64,000 nt of DNA from Gracilaria gracilis (lineage: Eukaryota; Rhodophyta; Florideophyceae; Gracilariales; Gracilariaceae), in contig JARGSG010000109.1 of NCBI GenBank assembly GCA_030374805.1, positions 1 through 64,000 of the forward strand, read 5' to 3'. Both the position numbers and the translations under genes were made by a program. Numbering within the stretch: position 1 is the stretch's first letter; every line of letters starts with the position of its first letter. The notes under the pieces were generated by a model. The model had not been told where the DNA came from, searched no databases, and saw nothing but the letters and a program-made list of their open reading frames with translations. Below are positions 10,957-21,299 of this stretch, piece by piece.

Positions 10957-13263
10957 TCATCCCACTTGGGCACTTCCCAGCGTAGCTGGTGGGGCGGTTC
11001 CCGTTCGACGGTGATACTGAACCGCCTTCGAACGTGGGAGATGCTCGACTGGCTCAGCGGTGTCCTGAGCCGGATCATACCCGTACCAACGGACGTGGTA
11101 GCGTAGTGTACCCTCCTGATTCCAGGAATGCCCGACAATTCGGTCGACGATGTACTCTTGTAAGTACACCTGCCGGCCTTGTCGAGTCGTCGTAACAGCT
11201 GGGGGCTTATCGCCCTGTGAAGGGGAATTTCCCGGGTCGGGTGTCGATACGCTCGTTGCGGTTGACCCGGTGCTCCTCCGTGGAGGCGGGTGTTTCGGTG
11301 TACGTACCGGAAGTCTGCGTGCTTCGGAGCGAACCGCAAGTCTGCGTAATTCAACCCGTACTGAAGGTGGTTCCGACGAGCTCTTCGCGGCTTTCCCGCG
11401 TTGCGCTGCGAGTGGTGCAGCGCCCCGCGCGCCCTCCGTGCTTGCACGTGACTGCACTGACCTGTGGCCGTGGGCCGCCGTGGGGCGATCCGCCTCCCTG
11501 GACAGGGTGTCTTTTCCGGCGCGTGCCAAGTGGCCGCGCCGTGGCGATTAGTTCTCAACGGTTACTTCTGGTGACTCCGAGCTCCTGGTGCGACTTCCAG
11601 CAGTGCTGGGTGCAGCGCGAGCCGCACCCATTACTTGGGGAACTTCCGCCTCGAATGGCGTGTCCTCGCCGTCCATGACGCGAACACCATCCCGGGTGAC
11701 CAGTTTCCGTCTGGCAACGATGCCAGGGTCTACCGAGACACTCGGAACTTCCGCAACCGTGCGTGGCCTTGCGGTGTCGTTCTCCCTTTGTACAGGGGTT
11801 GCCGTCTCGCGTCCAGTGGTGGGTTTCAGCGCCGCGTCCGCCGTTGTGGCGGGCGCGTGCGACCGATTCTTCGAAGCCGTCCCCGGTGGGGTTGGTTCCT
11901 TACAACCCAGCTGAGCTGGTACGAAGACACGGTCACGGGTCGCCTTGGGCAAGGGTGTGGTTGTTCTGTCCACTTCAGCGTGTAGCTTTTCCGCCCGGAG
12001 CGGCGTGTCTGACGGAATTTCCGGTGTGGCAGCAGCCTGCCGTGTACCACGGATGTCGTCTTCCCGTTGCGACGGCGGATTATCTTCCGCAGAAGTGACC
12101 TCCTTCCCCTCTTTAGGCGGAGCGGCGGGAGATGGGGTAGAGCCTTCCGCTACGCGGGTAGAGTCCCCGTGAGTGGGCTGAACAGAGAAAGAGCCATTCT
12201 GGCCAGCAATGCTTTCCGATATCATCGGTGTATCCGAGTCCATCGGTAGATCTGACAGTCCCCGGTTCGGGTGTGGTAGAATCAGCGAGCGATTCAGCAC
12301 GATTGTTTCAGGGGTTGTTGATTCCGTAGACACGGGGCTGGCAGGTGCCAGCACGACCTCAGACGAGGGTGGTGGGGCCAATATCACGCGATGGCGGGAG
12401 ACCCGCTCATGGGCGTCCTTGATTTCCAGTACCACTGTGTCCTCCGCGACAGAGATTACCTTGAATGGTCCATCCGCCACGGGCGAGAGCTTATGGCGTT
12501 TCTCCCTATCACGGTTATAGTGTTCCTTCCGTACGAAGACGTAGGTACCCGACTTAACTGGCGGTGTGTTACTTTCTCGCAGACGAGCATCGAAATCACG
12601 CTTGTAAGAGGCTTGAGTCCTCGCCATGGTTTGGCAAGTGGCGGGTACCAACTTTGATAGCCATTGCTTCCATTTCTGGCGATGGTCACCCACAGAGGGG
12701 AAATTACCCAGCGTAGGGTGTGCTTCCAACGCCACCGGCGGGGGGGTACGGGAGAGTACTAACTCGAACGGTGAAACACCGGTAATTCTATGTACCTGCG
12801 TGTTGTACGCGAACGTCAGCGCGTCAATGTACAGGTCCCATGTCTTTGAGTGATCGGCCACGTAAAAACGGAGAGATGCTAGCATCGTCCGGTTGAACCG
12901 TTCGACTTGCCCATTACACTGGGGATGGTAGGTTGTAGTGAACAGGTTCTTTACATCCAGGATGCGACATACATCCTGGAAAAACCGCGATGCGAACTGT
13001 TTCCCGTTATCGGAGAGTACCTGAACCGGCGGACCGTAGACAAAAATCCAGTGCTTCACGAAGGGTTGGGCTACCGTGAAAGCGGTGATCCTGTTCAGAG
13101 CAACAGTCCGAACCAGTTTCGAGAAACGATCCGTTATTACGAGCAAAAACTTGTGACCTCTCCGGATCGTCAGGAGGGGTCCGAGTATATCGATTGCGAG
13201 AAACTCGAGGGGCGTCCTTGCGGGGAATAGCCTCATCCTCTTTGAGTTCTTCCGGAGCTTCAC
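10957..13263 (-). pseudogene. gypsy pol: integrase and chromodomain
   Basis: The catalytic core shows the DDE triad: Asp in LAIDILGP, Asp in LSDNGKQF, and Glu in NGQVERFN, with the usual spacing. A long Pro/Ser/Thr-rich tail follows, a TAA at 11548-11550 (CAA ancestor likely), then the same frame runs into a chromodomain at about 11005-11154 (YIVDRIVGHS, then YHVRWYGYDPAQDTAEP). Chromodomains at the integrase end define chromoviruses and are thought to steer insertion to marked chromatin (family knowledge). The integrase is joined in frame to the preceding RNase H frame through a TGA at 13276-13278. Confidence 0.85.
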
Positions 13264-13275
13264 CCGGTTTTTCGC

Positions 13276-15286
13276 TCACTCAGTGCAGAGCCGCACTGCT
13301 GCGTAGCAATCGACCGCCATGGTGGGCCAGCAGAAGTCCCTTCTCAGGGTTAGGTATAACTTTCTTCCACCTGCGTGTCCACCCAGCTTCGCGTACTGTG
13401 ATTGTTGGAGTACCCGCGTTTGCAGCGTGGGAGGGACCACCACTTGTGGGTTAGACTCGACCATTCTTATGAGATAGCCGATGTCGTTGACCTCAAACGG
13501 GAGGACCGCACCACCGTTTAAACGGGCACGCATGTTCACGCAGAACGGGTCGCCATGCTGTTCTCGGATCATTTCCTCCGGTGTTAACGGGACAAAATTC
13601 CCCGGTAGAGGCCTGTGAGCCCCATTCTCGTTTTCCACGAGTGGTTCGTCCAATTCATTGTCGAATTCCCAGTCGTCTGGCCAAATGTCGAGTTCACCTT
13701 CCGGATTTTCCGTGTCCACCTCGTCAGCGACGAAACAAGGGATCTCATCGTCTCCCGAGGGTAGGGCTTCCCCATTCGTGGGTATTCTGGACAGTGCGTC
13801 GGCCTGCCTGTTCAGCGCTCCCTTCTTATACACGACTTGAAAGTCGAATTCCGCTAGGCGGAGCCTCCATGGCATGAGGCGTCCCGACGGGTCGGAGATG
13901 TTCATTAACCACCTCAGTGAGGAATGGTCCATGTAAACGGTAAAGTGCACACCCATAAGATGGGGGCGGAGAGTTGTCAGAGCCCACACAACGGCGAGGC
14001 ACTCTTTCTCCGAAACGGAGTAATTCCGTTCATGAACATTGAGCGAACGCGACCAGTAACCAATGGGCTTAAGTTCCCCTTCGGGGGTGGTTTGGAAAAG
14101 AGCGCAACCCACTTGGTAGTTGCTCGAATCCGTGTCCACGGAGTACGGTAGTCCGGGTTTTGGCAACGATGAAATCGGAGCAGATGTGACAGCCTCCTTC
14201 AAGGAGCTAAACCCCTCTTTCTCGACAGGCGTTAATGATACCAGTTTCGGTGGCTGGCCTTTTCGCAGTAGTGCGTTGAGGGGTGGCGCCATATCCGAGA
14301 AATTCGGGACGAACCGTCTGTAGTCGTTGACCAATGCCAAGAAGGAGCGCATTTCCGTTTGGGTTCGCGGTTCCTTCGCCTTGGCAAGAGAATTCATTCG
14401 AGCTTCCTCGATCGACAACCGTCTTGGACGGATAACGTGGCCCAGGTACTTCACGGTGTCTGTGAAGAATTCACACTTCCTCAGCTTGAGGGAAATTCCT
14501 ACGTCACGCAGTGTGGTCATTACCTCCCTTACGTGGGTGAGATGATCGTCCAGAATAGTGGAGAAGACAATTATGTCATCTAGGTAAACTAGACTTGTCC
14601 GCCACTTAAAGCGGTTCAACAGGATGTCGATAGCACGCTAAAATGTAGCGGGGGCGTTGGTGAGACCAAACGGCATACGCTTGAAGCGGAAGGAACCAGA
14701 GTGACATACAAACGCGGTCTTATCGCGGTCTTCCTCCCTTACGGGGACTTGCCAAAATCCCCAATTGGCGTCCAATGCCGTGAATACGGTTGCGTTTCCG
14801 AGCGAATCGATGTACTCGTCCATGCGAGGGATTGGGTACGTGTCTCTGATCGTCACGGCATTGAGCCGGCGGTAGTCGACACAGAACCTCCAGGTTCCGT
14901 CGGCCTTGATTTACAGTACTACTGGGGACGCCCAGGGTGACTGAGCGGGCTCCGTCACGCCTGCGCGGAGCATCTTGTCCACTTGGAACTGTTCTTCTTC
15001 CCGAGCCTTCCGTCCTGCCCTGTAAGGGGGTTGCGAAACGGGTCGCGCGTCGCGCGTCCGGTAGCAAATCAATCCGGTGTTCCGTTGCATTTATCTCACC
15101 AAGAGATCCATCCCACAATGGGGTAAACTCCCGTAACATATCTCTCAGACGTTCACGGTGTGATTCCGGCACGTGGCCGAGATCGAGCTCCTCCAGAGCC
15201 TTCACGGGATTAATCCGGTCATAGCTCGTTGGGCCATGTTCCATATCGGATGCAGGCGCAGGCGCGGTTTCCGAGTCACTCGGCAA
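13276..15286 (-). pseudogene. gypsy pol: reverse transcriptase, RNase H and integrase zinc region
   Basis: Reverse transcriptase motifs in order: IRDTYPIPRMDE, FTALDANWGFWQV, FRFKRMPFGLTNAPATF, and the active-site YLDD at about 14575-14586. RNase H follows (SVDTDSSNYQVGCALF, then YSVSEKECLAVVWAL and the YMDHSSLRWL segment). The frame ends in an integrase zinc region (GGHAGGRKLYLTL...CWP...C) where the first His is replaced by Tyr. A frameshift near 15060 separates the segment before RT from the RT body, and TAG at 14638-14640 replaces a Gln codon. It starts in the same frame as the protease. Confidence 0.88.
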
Positions 15287-15295
15287 TTTATCCGT

Positions 15296-16261
15296 TTAAG
15301 CCGGAGTTGTGACGGGAGTATCCTCCCCCTCCTTAGACGGAGCGTCGGATTGTCCCGGATTGTCGCCCTCTTTTGAGGAAACCAAACCGAGGAAATCGGC
15401 AGCCATCATTCGGGTAGGGAGCATCGCGAGTGGGTGCGGTGTGACCGATCCAATGACTTGGTTCTTTACCAGATACTGGGGGTTGTTGCCAAGATTGGCA
15501 ACAAGTATCCGGAAAGGAGCATTCGGTGACACCTGTGCAACACCGCTCGCCACTGCGAGATGATACTTCTCGTACAACGAGGAAATGGGTTGAATAACCC
15601 GAAGGCCGTGTTGACGGGAATGGACCTGCACCATTACTTGGGATTCTGGTGGAATGCATACCGACGCTGCAACGTGGAGTTTTGTGGACTCACGAGTCTC
15701 CGGGGGTGGTTCCTGCGCAGCAGGTAGTGGAACTTGTTTCCTGGATGCACGCTTCAGCGGCCGACGAACTATCGGGACCGACGAACCGTCTTCGAATTCC
15801 ACACGTCTGAGGCGGGGTCTGATTGCGTCCACGAATCTGTCGCAGTACTCACATCCCAAAATAACTGGGGCAGCCAATGTCCGACATACCACAAAGTCGA
15901 GCTTGACCACGGAGGTCCCCAAACGCACGACTAAGTCGATTGTTCCCACCGTTGTTAACGGGTTGTTATTCGCGTCAGCGACTTCGGGCGTCGCTTCGCG
16001 GCGAATACGTGTCCGCACCAGCGGTGGCAGGAGGGACTCCACGATGAAGTTCGGCCATGCACTGGTGTCTAATACCGTGAGAGTGCGCACAATAAACTGG
16101 GTGCTGAGGCCAACGTCGGCGTAAACATTATAGTTACGCTTGGCCATCACGAGGACTCTATCAGGGAACCAGTTTTTCTCTAGCCGTGTCCACGGTCGAC
16201 GAAGAACACCCAAGTGTTCCGCGTCCGCGTTAGCGGTGTCTTTCCTCGAAAGGATCTTCAC
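15296..16261 (-). pseudogene. gypsy retropepsin-type aspartic protease domain
   Basis: The active-site motif is TVLDTSAWPNF (DTSA in place of DTGA), and the matching downstream ILG flap-end motif is VILGCEYCDRF, about 85 residues on, normal for single-domain retroviral-type proteases. A linker rich in Pro and basic residues follows. The frame ends at TAA 15296-15298 (CAA ancestor likely) and resumes at once in the same frame into the reverse transcriptase region, so protease and RT were one polyprotein. Confidence 0.8.
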
Positions 16262-16339
16262 CGGGGAGCGAGGCGGCGTCGCCTCGGACGTCAGCAGCCT
16301 CTGCTCTGAGGACGTCTCTCCCGAATGGGAGACTCCCTC

Positions 16340-18544
16340 GTTTAGTTTCCCTGGGCTTCCGCCTGCGGCGGCTGCTCAGGTTCCTCGACCACGAGTGCTT
16401 GGGCACGCTGGCCTCGGGGTCCCGCAACAGCGGTGTATGAATCGTCCACGACGGGGTGTACCGGTGCTACCGGATGAGCCGGCTGTGCCGCAGCACGCTG
16501 GTAGGTCGGCGCTGTCGGTACGACGTGGGCGAAGTCCGTCTTGGCCCGGAGATACGACGTCATTGGGACGGAACGCTTCTCCTCTGAAGTGAGGGCCTCA
16601 TAGTTCACCGTCACCTTGCCCAGGTCTCTCAGGGAGAGAAGGCACTGGGGTGACGTGTGACCATGGGTATAGCAGAGATGTCATATCAACGCTATCAATA
16701 CTTGCCTACCCTGTCGAATGGAACCACTCCGGTTATTCCTGAAACGTCCCGCTGGGCGGCTGTAATGCCATCCTGGTCGTTGGAAGCGGGTTCGTCCGTT
16801 CGAGTACGGGATGTAAGGCCCGCGAACTCGGGTGGCATGGCATCGGCATAAAGCACGGTGCCGTCCTGAGCGGTCTCGAAGGAGGCGTCCGTCGTCGACG
16901 GGAGGTCCGTTGTCGGAATGGAGTCAATATCGCCGTGGGCGAGCTGGACGTTATCGTACTTCTTCGGAGGTGCTTCATCCGCGACGAGCGACAGAGATGG
17001 GGATTTTGTTTCCATCAACAACGCCTCAGCGGACTTAGACCGAGTACTCGGAACTCTGGCGCGGAGGGAGTCACCTTGGGCTCGTGCATACTGGATGAGC
17101 TCCAGGTAGGTGATCTTCCTCCTATCCTCGCGATAGAGGGCGACCAGGGTCCGGATAGCAGGGTCGAGTCCGTCGATGAACATCGTACAACGCTCTGTAG
17201 CGGGATAGACATTACCACAACGGTGGAAAGCCTTGTTCAGGCGCACCGAAAAATCGGTTTCCGTTCCGCCTGAGCGTTGACGTGTATCTCGCAGAGCGAG
17301 TATCGCGGTCTGAATGGCACCATTTGGGGCGTACGACCGTAACAGGTATTGCACTGCTTCGGGCCAGCAAGTAACCCTCCTTCGGAGGCCCGCGAAGAAC
17401 CTCTTTCCGAGTGATACTGGTCCTCGGCCACACGACGTAAGAAATACGGTAAGGCAATGTAGGCCTGTCCCTCATTCATCCCGAGTATATCGGCTTCCGC
17501 GACGAAGCGGGCGAGAAAATCTAGCACCAAGATTGGGTCTTCTCCAGTAAACAACTGGTTACGAAGCGAGAGATGCATCCGTTTGATGCAGTCCTTCACC
17601 TCGCCCGTACCGCCGGGTGTTCGATCCAAAGAGGAGTCTTCCAAACTGTAATACCGGTATGACAACAGCTTCTCGTAGAGAGGGTTGGTGGGCTTCAGTA
17701 CTTTCAAGCCCGCGTGCTTCCGTCCTTTTGTACGAGCACGAACCGCACCTTGCGTGACTGCAGACCACTTAGAGCGTGACGCCCGTGTACCACGGTCTTC
17801 GTCAGACGACGAGTCTGACCAGTCAGCATGGTCCGAATTATTCCGGTCCGCATCCGACGAAGTCGACGAGTCTGAACCCCGATCGTTCTGTTGGCCCTTC
17901 CGCTTGCGGCGGTTCTTCTCGCGTGCCAAGTTCTTGGCCCTGTGCGGCACAGCGACCGGCTCCGCCGGAGTGGCAGCTTCCATAGGAATGGTTTGCTCCA
18001 GCATCTCCAGGCGGTCTCTTACACGATCAAATCTGTCCTGAATTCATTCTACGAAGGTGGCAGGTTGACCAAAGGACTCCAACATTTTGTTGACGTCGGA
18101 CCGTAACGTACGAAGATCCTCAGAAATACCCGTTGCAGGGGAGTGTTCCGCCTGTTGGCGTAGAATTTTGACTACCCCTACAAGGCAGTTGTGAGCAGTG
18201 CGCAGCTGACGCAACTGCTCTTCCAGGGCTGTACCCTGGGGGATGTTGTCCTTCTCCCGATGGGACTGAACCACCGCGGCCGCGGGTGTAGCCGTAGCAG
18301 ACGGAGCTGCAGCAGTAAAGGCCGGGGCCGGACCAGCACCATCAGTAGGGGGAAGCAATGGGGCAAAGGGGAGTGTCCTGTGCGCCGGTTGTTGGCCCGA
18401 CGTCTTGGACGGATTTTTCACACCAAGGGTGGAGCCAGAACGCGTGGGAGTGCGTGAGACGAACCGATCATCCCCAGCGACACCACCACCATGGGAACGA
18501 CTGCGAGTAGCCGCAGCTTCCGTCTCAGACGGTTTTCGAGACAT
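16340..18544 (-). pseudogene. gypsy gag
   Basis: ATG at 18544 opens a Ser/Pro/Ala-rich region, then a coiled-coil-like segment (EEQLRQLRTAHNCLVGVVKIL). TGA at 18044-18046 interrupts, and the same frame continues through a very basic stretch (REKNRRKRKG), an Asp/Ser run and the helical capsid-like region. A frameshift near 17370 moves it to the segment with FSVRLNKAFHRC and FIDGLDPAIRTLV, typical of Ty3 gag capsids. A degenerate zinc knuckle (ICYTHGHTSPQC) lies near 16640-16680, and the tail reaches 16342. At least two frameshifts and one stop. Confidence 0.75.
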
Positions 18545-18643
18545 GATTTCTCAACCAACCATGCAACGGGAAACTTCCAGAAGTAGAAACGAAACCTCAA
18601 AGAGGGAAAACACACACGAGTACGTGTTAAACCAAATATCCGA

Positions 18644-18661
18644 TTCTAGCTCGGGAAACCA
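18644..18661 (-). other. primer binding site candidate
   Basis: Three bases inside the 5' LTR the minus strand reads TGGTTTCCCGAGCTAGAA. It starts with TGG, the complement of a tRNA CCA end. The priming tRNA could not be identified from sequence alone. Confidence 0.5.
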
Positions 18662-18664
18662 CTT

Positions 18665-19431
18665 TGTAGTGCAACGCCAGAGGAGGAAAGACACCACGAA
18701 GACGTCGGAGATCTTCCTCCATAGGAGGGTAGTCAGCAGACAGAGCCTCTCTGGCAAGGCACGACGAAGTCGGGTGTAAGCCGAGGCAAAGCCGTCACGA
18801 CGGGCGTAGAGAATTGAGCAAGGATCGGTGCTGGCAACACGTGTGTGGGTGAACGGGCCCTCGAAAGAGGCATGAGTCCACGGAAGTAGGGAAAGAGAAA
18901 AGGAATCCGCGAGAGCGGGGGATGGAAAGAAGGAAAAGGAGGAAAGGGCGAAAGGCTACGGTAAACACCGGGGTTATCCCTGTACAGCGTCGAACGCGAC
19001 ACAAGCGGAAAACACTCCCACGAATGGGTCCTGTTAGGTGACGCAGGGAGGATACACTACCCTTAGGCAACGGAGTCTCTCTCCTTGAAGGATTCGATGA
19101 CCGCCGAAGGCGAAGAAGTATGGAGCCAACCCTGGTTGAGGGAACTTTACTGTGCACGGCGGCGAGATCGCCACCGGGCTAAGTAGTGAGCACGCACCAA
19201 CACTAATTAAATAAACTAACTAAATTAGGCCCACGCCCAGTGGTAATTACCCACGCGCCGTGGCGCCCGTCCGACGTGTACGTGGCCAACCTCCTAGCTC
19301 AACCGTGTCCCACGTGTCCTTCCCCCTGCAGTGGTTGTTACTATTCATATACTCCCATTTGGAGCACCCGCCCGACAGCTCAGAGTATGACTAAGTAGTC
19401 AGAAACCTTCATCAGAGGGCGTTGCACTACA
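18665..19431 (-). repeat. 5' LTR of the gypsy element (767 bp)
   Basis: Same 14-bp terminal inverted repeats as the other LTR (TGTAGTGCAACGCC / GGCGTTGCACTACA). It differs from it at roughly one base in twenty, many being transitions, with a 3-bp indel near 18730. Confidence 0.92.
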
Positions 19432-19436
19432 TTTTT

Positions 19437-20065
19437 CATATTGAGCTCAATATTTAGCATGATACCACTTCTTCCGTAGCAAACGGTTTTCATTTCCAAA
19501 CCGTTTTTTTGGTTTTCGATCCAGCGCGGTATAATGCGGGAGCACTACATCAATCCAGTCTCCCACAAGACCATACCAGCGTGACATAATCTCATTGACG
19601 CATAAAGCAGGTGAAGGTGTCACGAAAGAACGGCGGTGATCATTGCTAGCTTTCACGAAATCAGTGAATAAATTCCAGGGAGCCGTGCCATAATTCTTTT
19701 GAGCAGCGTTACCATTGAAACAAATACAACGCCTTAGAGTTTCAAACCTATCCCGGCACATTGCTTCACCAATCACAGACTGAGACATATATCTCGATGC
19801 TGGTTTTGGACCCCAAAGATCTCTTGTCCGGGAAGAGTAGAGCCTGCTTATTAAAACCATGACGCCAGAAAACCTTAAAAGCTCTCCCCCACTCGTCGAA
19901 GATTCGCCATTATTTTCCAATTTCTTGTTCCTCTTCTTTACAATAGACTTCAGATGGCCAATATGAAATATTCATCGAAAATAGTGAATAAATGTTATCA
20001 TACTCGGGCAATTTCGTCGCGAGATGAGATTGTCGGCTGGCCAAATAACATTCTACGGCTTCAAT
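19437..20065 (-). pseudogene. piggyBac-1 transposase, N-terminal part
   Basis: The minus strand reads the piggyBac core start: SIVKKRNKKLENNGESS, a helix LLRFSGVMVLISRL, RDRFETLRRCICF, then CVNEIMSRWYGL. The first catalytic Asp of the family (usually DE here) is replaced by Asn (CVNE), which a single G-to-A change explains. A frameshift in an A run at about 19505 leads to CYGRSGIMLNIELNM, which ends exactly at the CATAT junction and is continued at 6723. Upstream to about 20065 further frame changes show decay (KLPEYDNIYSLF, then DEYFILAI). Confidence 0.78.
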
Positions 20066-20750
20066 TGCATTTATTCATTGATACGGCAAAAAATTGTATT
20101 CGTGTTGCACGCAAGATCATGCACAGTCACTGACTGGTCCAAAAAGAGTGCTGGTGATACGAAACGCTCTTTTTGCATAATTTAAACTTGTGCTCTATCA
20201 TTTGGCTGATTATTAACATTCTCGGCTGTTAATGATTGTAAAACTGCTCTTTCCATATTTTTAGTTTTTGGACTGTAAACGAGACTATCAACAACCTTTG
20301 CATGGCAAAAACAAGAGTAAATGCTTTTTGGCGGTTTAGAAGGGAAAAAAATAGTAAAGAATGTGTAGTTTTGGCCGTTGACAAACCGAATGTCAATTAT
20401 CGTCACTGTTTTGGGAACACTTTGGACATTCAAAAAAGTTTAAAGTAGGGTTTTGCTTTTTGGCTCACAAACTAGAAAGCGAACACGACTGAGGCCTTGG
20501 TTTTTAGCTGTACAAAAAGGCTGTGTTGACGGCGCCAATGTATACAGATTGTGTAGACGTTCATAAAAGAATGCTTCAGCTTGGTTGCTGTGTACATGTG
20601 ATAAGCGATTTTGGTTAACGCCATCGAAAGAAGGACGACGAAGATAAGGACAAAGTGTTTTCTTTTTTGAAAAAGTGAAAACTTCTACTAAAAATTTATG
20701 TAAGTGAAAACGGACTTCATATGAGATCAGTTGTCAAATAGACACTAGGG
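20066..20750 (-). other. 5' region of piggyBac-1
   Basis: Holds a minus-strand open stretch (20182-20433) joined with one stop to an upstream stretch starting near 20640 (FYERLHNLYTLAPS, FLVCEPKSKTLL). It may be the N-terminal part of the transposase or a separate small gene; no domain is recognised. Confidence 0.35.
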
Positions 20751-21299
20751 ACAGCTCTGAGCTATTTAAATAATTTCACATTATGAATTTCATAATGAAC
20801 CTTAACCCTTTTGAGACTAAAAGCTTATGTCTGTTAAACCAGACTTTGCATTGAAACATGATTGGGTTTCCAGAAGAACAGTTGGTTGCCAGCCTTCCAT
20901 GTGTTTACAAGGATTATGTCTGGGGTGGTGGACATAAGCAAGGAATCATGATTGGCTGTCGCCAGATTCTTTGCGGATTGGAACCAATGACTGGGTTGCA
21001 CTGGTCGTACGCACTCTGGAGATATGGCAAGCACTCAAAAGGCTGTGCGCTCCGCCGTATGATGTGCCTCTTCCGTTTCTTATACGAATATTTCCCAACG
21101 ACCATTGCACGGAATTTGTGCTGTTGTGGAATATAACGAAAGCTCCAAGTACCGTCGGTACGGCATACGCGATGGCAACCGCCAAACGACGCAGCCATTG
21201 CCTACCAAGTGACTTTATTTCACACAAGGTGCAGTCATTGTTCCGTTTGTCAACCACAACCTGAGGAGCTCACAGGCAATTCCGTCTACTTCTTATAAC

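Larger units (their letters stand above)
7570..19431 (-). mobile_element. Ty3/gypsy chromovirus-type LTR retrotransposon with antisense accessory gene
   Basis: Two LTRs (7570-8339 and 18665-19431) bound an ~10.3-kb interior. The minus strand carries, in order, gag, retropepsin, reverse transcriptase, RNase H, integrase and a chromodomain, the Ty3/gypsy chromovirus order. A further gene on the plus strand lies between the chromodomain and the 3' LTR. A primer-binding-site candidate and a polypurine tract are present. 5-bp flanks are TCCTT (7565-7569) and TTTTT (19432-19436), a possible duplication with two C-to-T changes. Many stops and frameshifts make this copy non-autonomous. Confidence 0.9.
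5198..20750 (-). mobile_element. piggyBac-1: old piggyBac element split by an LTR-element stack
   Basis: Transposase halves at 5732-6723 and 19437-20065 (both minus strand) join across the LTR stack. The outer ends share an inverted repeat: CCTAGTGTCTATT at 5198-5210 and its reverse complement ending at 20750, and further in both carry CTCATATGA. The starting word CCTAG is typical of piggyBac termini. The flanks are no longer TTAA (CTGA left, ACAG right), so the exact ends are uncertain. Without the inserted 12.7 kb the element would be about 2.8 kb, normal for piggyBac. Confidence 0.65.

Noticed and set aside
11217-15286. Many plus-strand open frames over the gypsy pol region
   Set aside because: They overlap minus-strand reverse transcriptase, protease and integrase motifs in antisense and have no domain content of their own.
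18551-19157. Minus-strand protein inside the 5' LTR
   Set aside because: The LTR is repeated at 7570-8339 and the open stretches are low-complexity LTR sequence.
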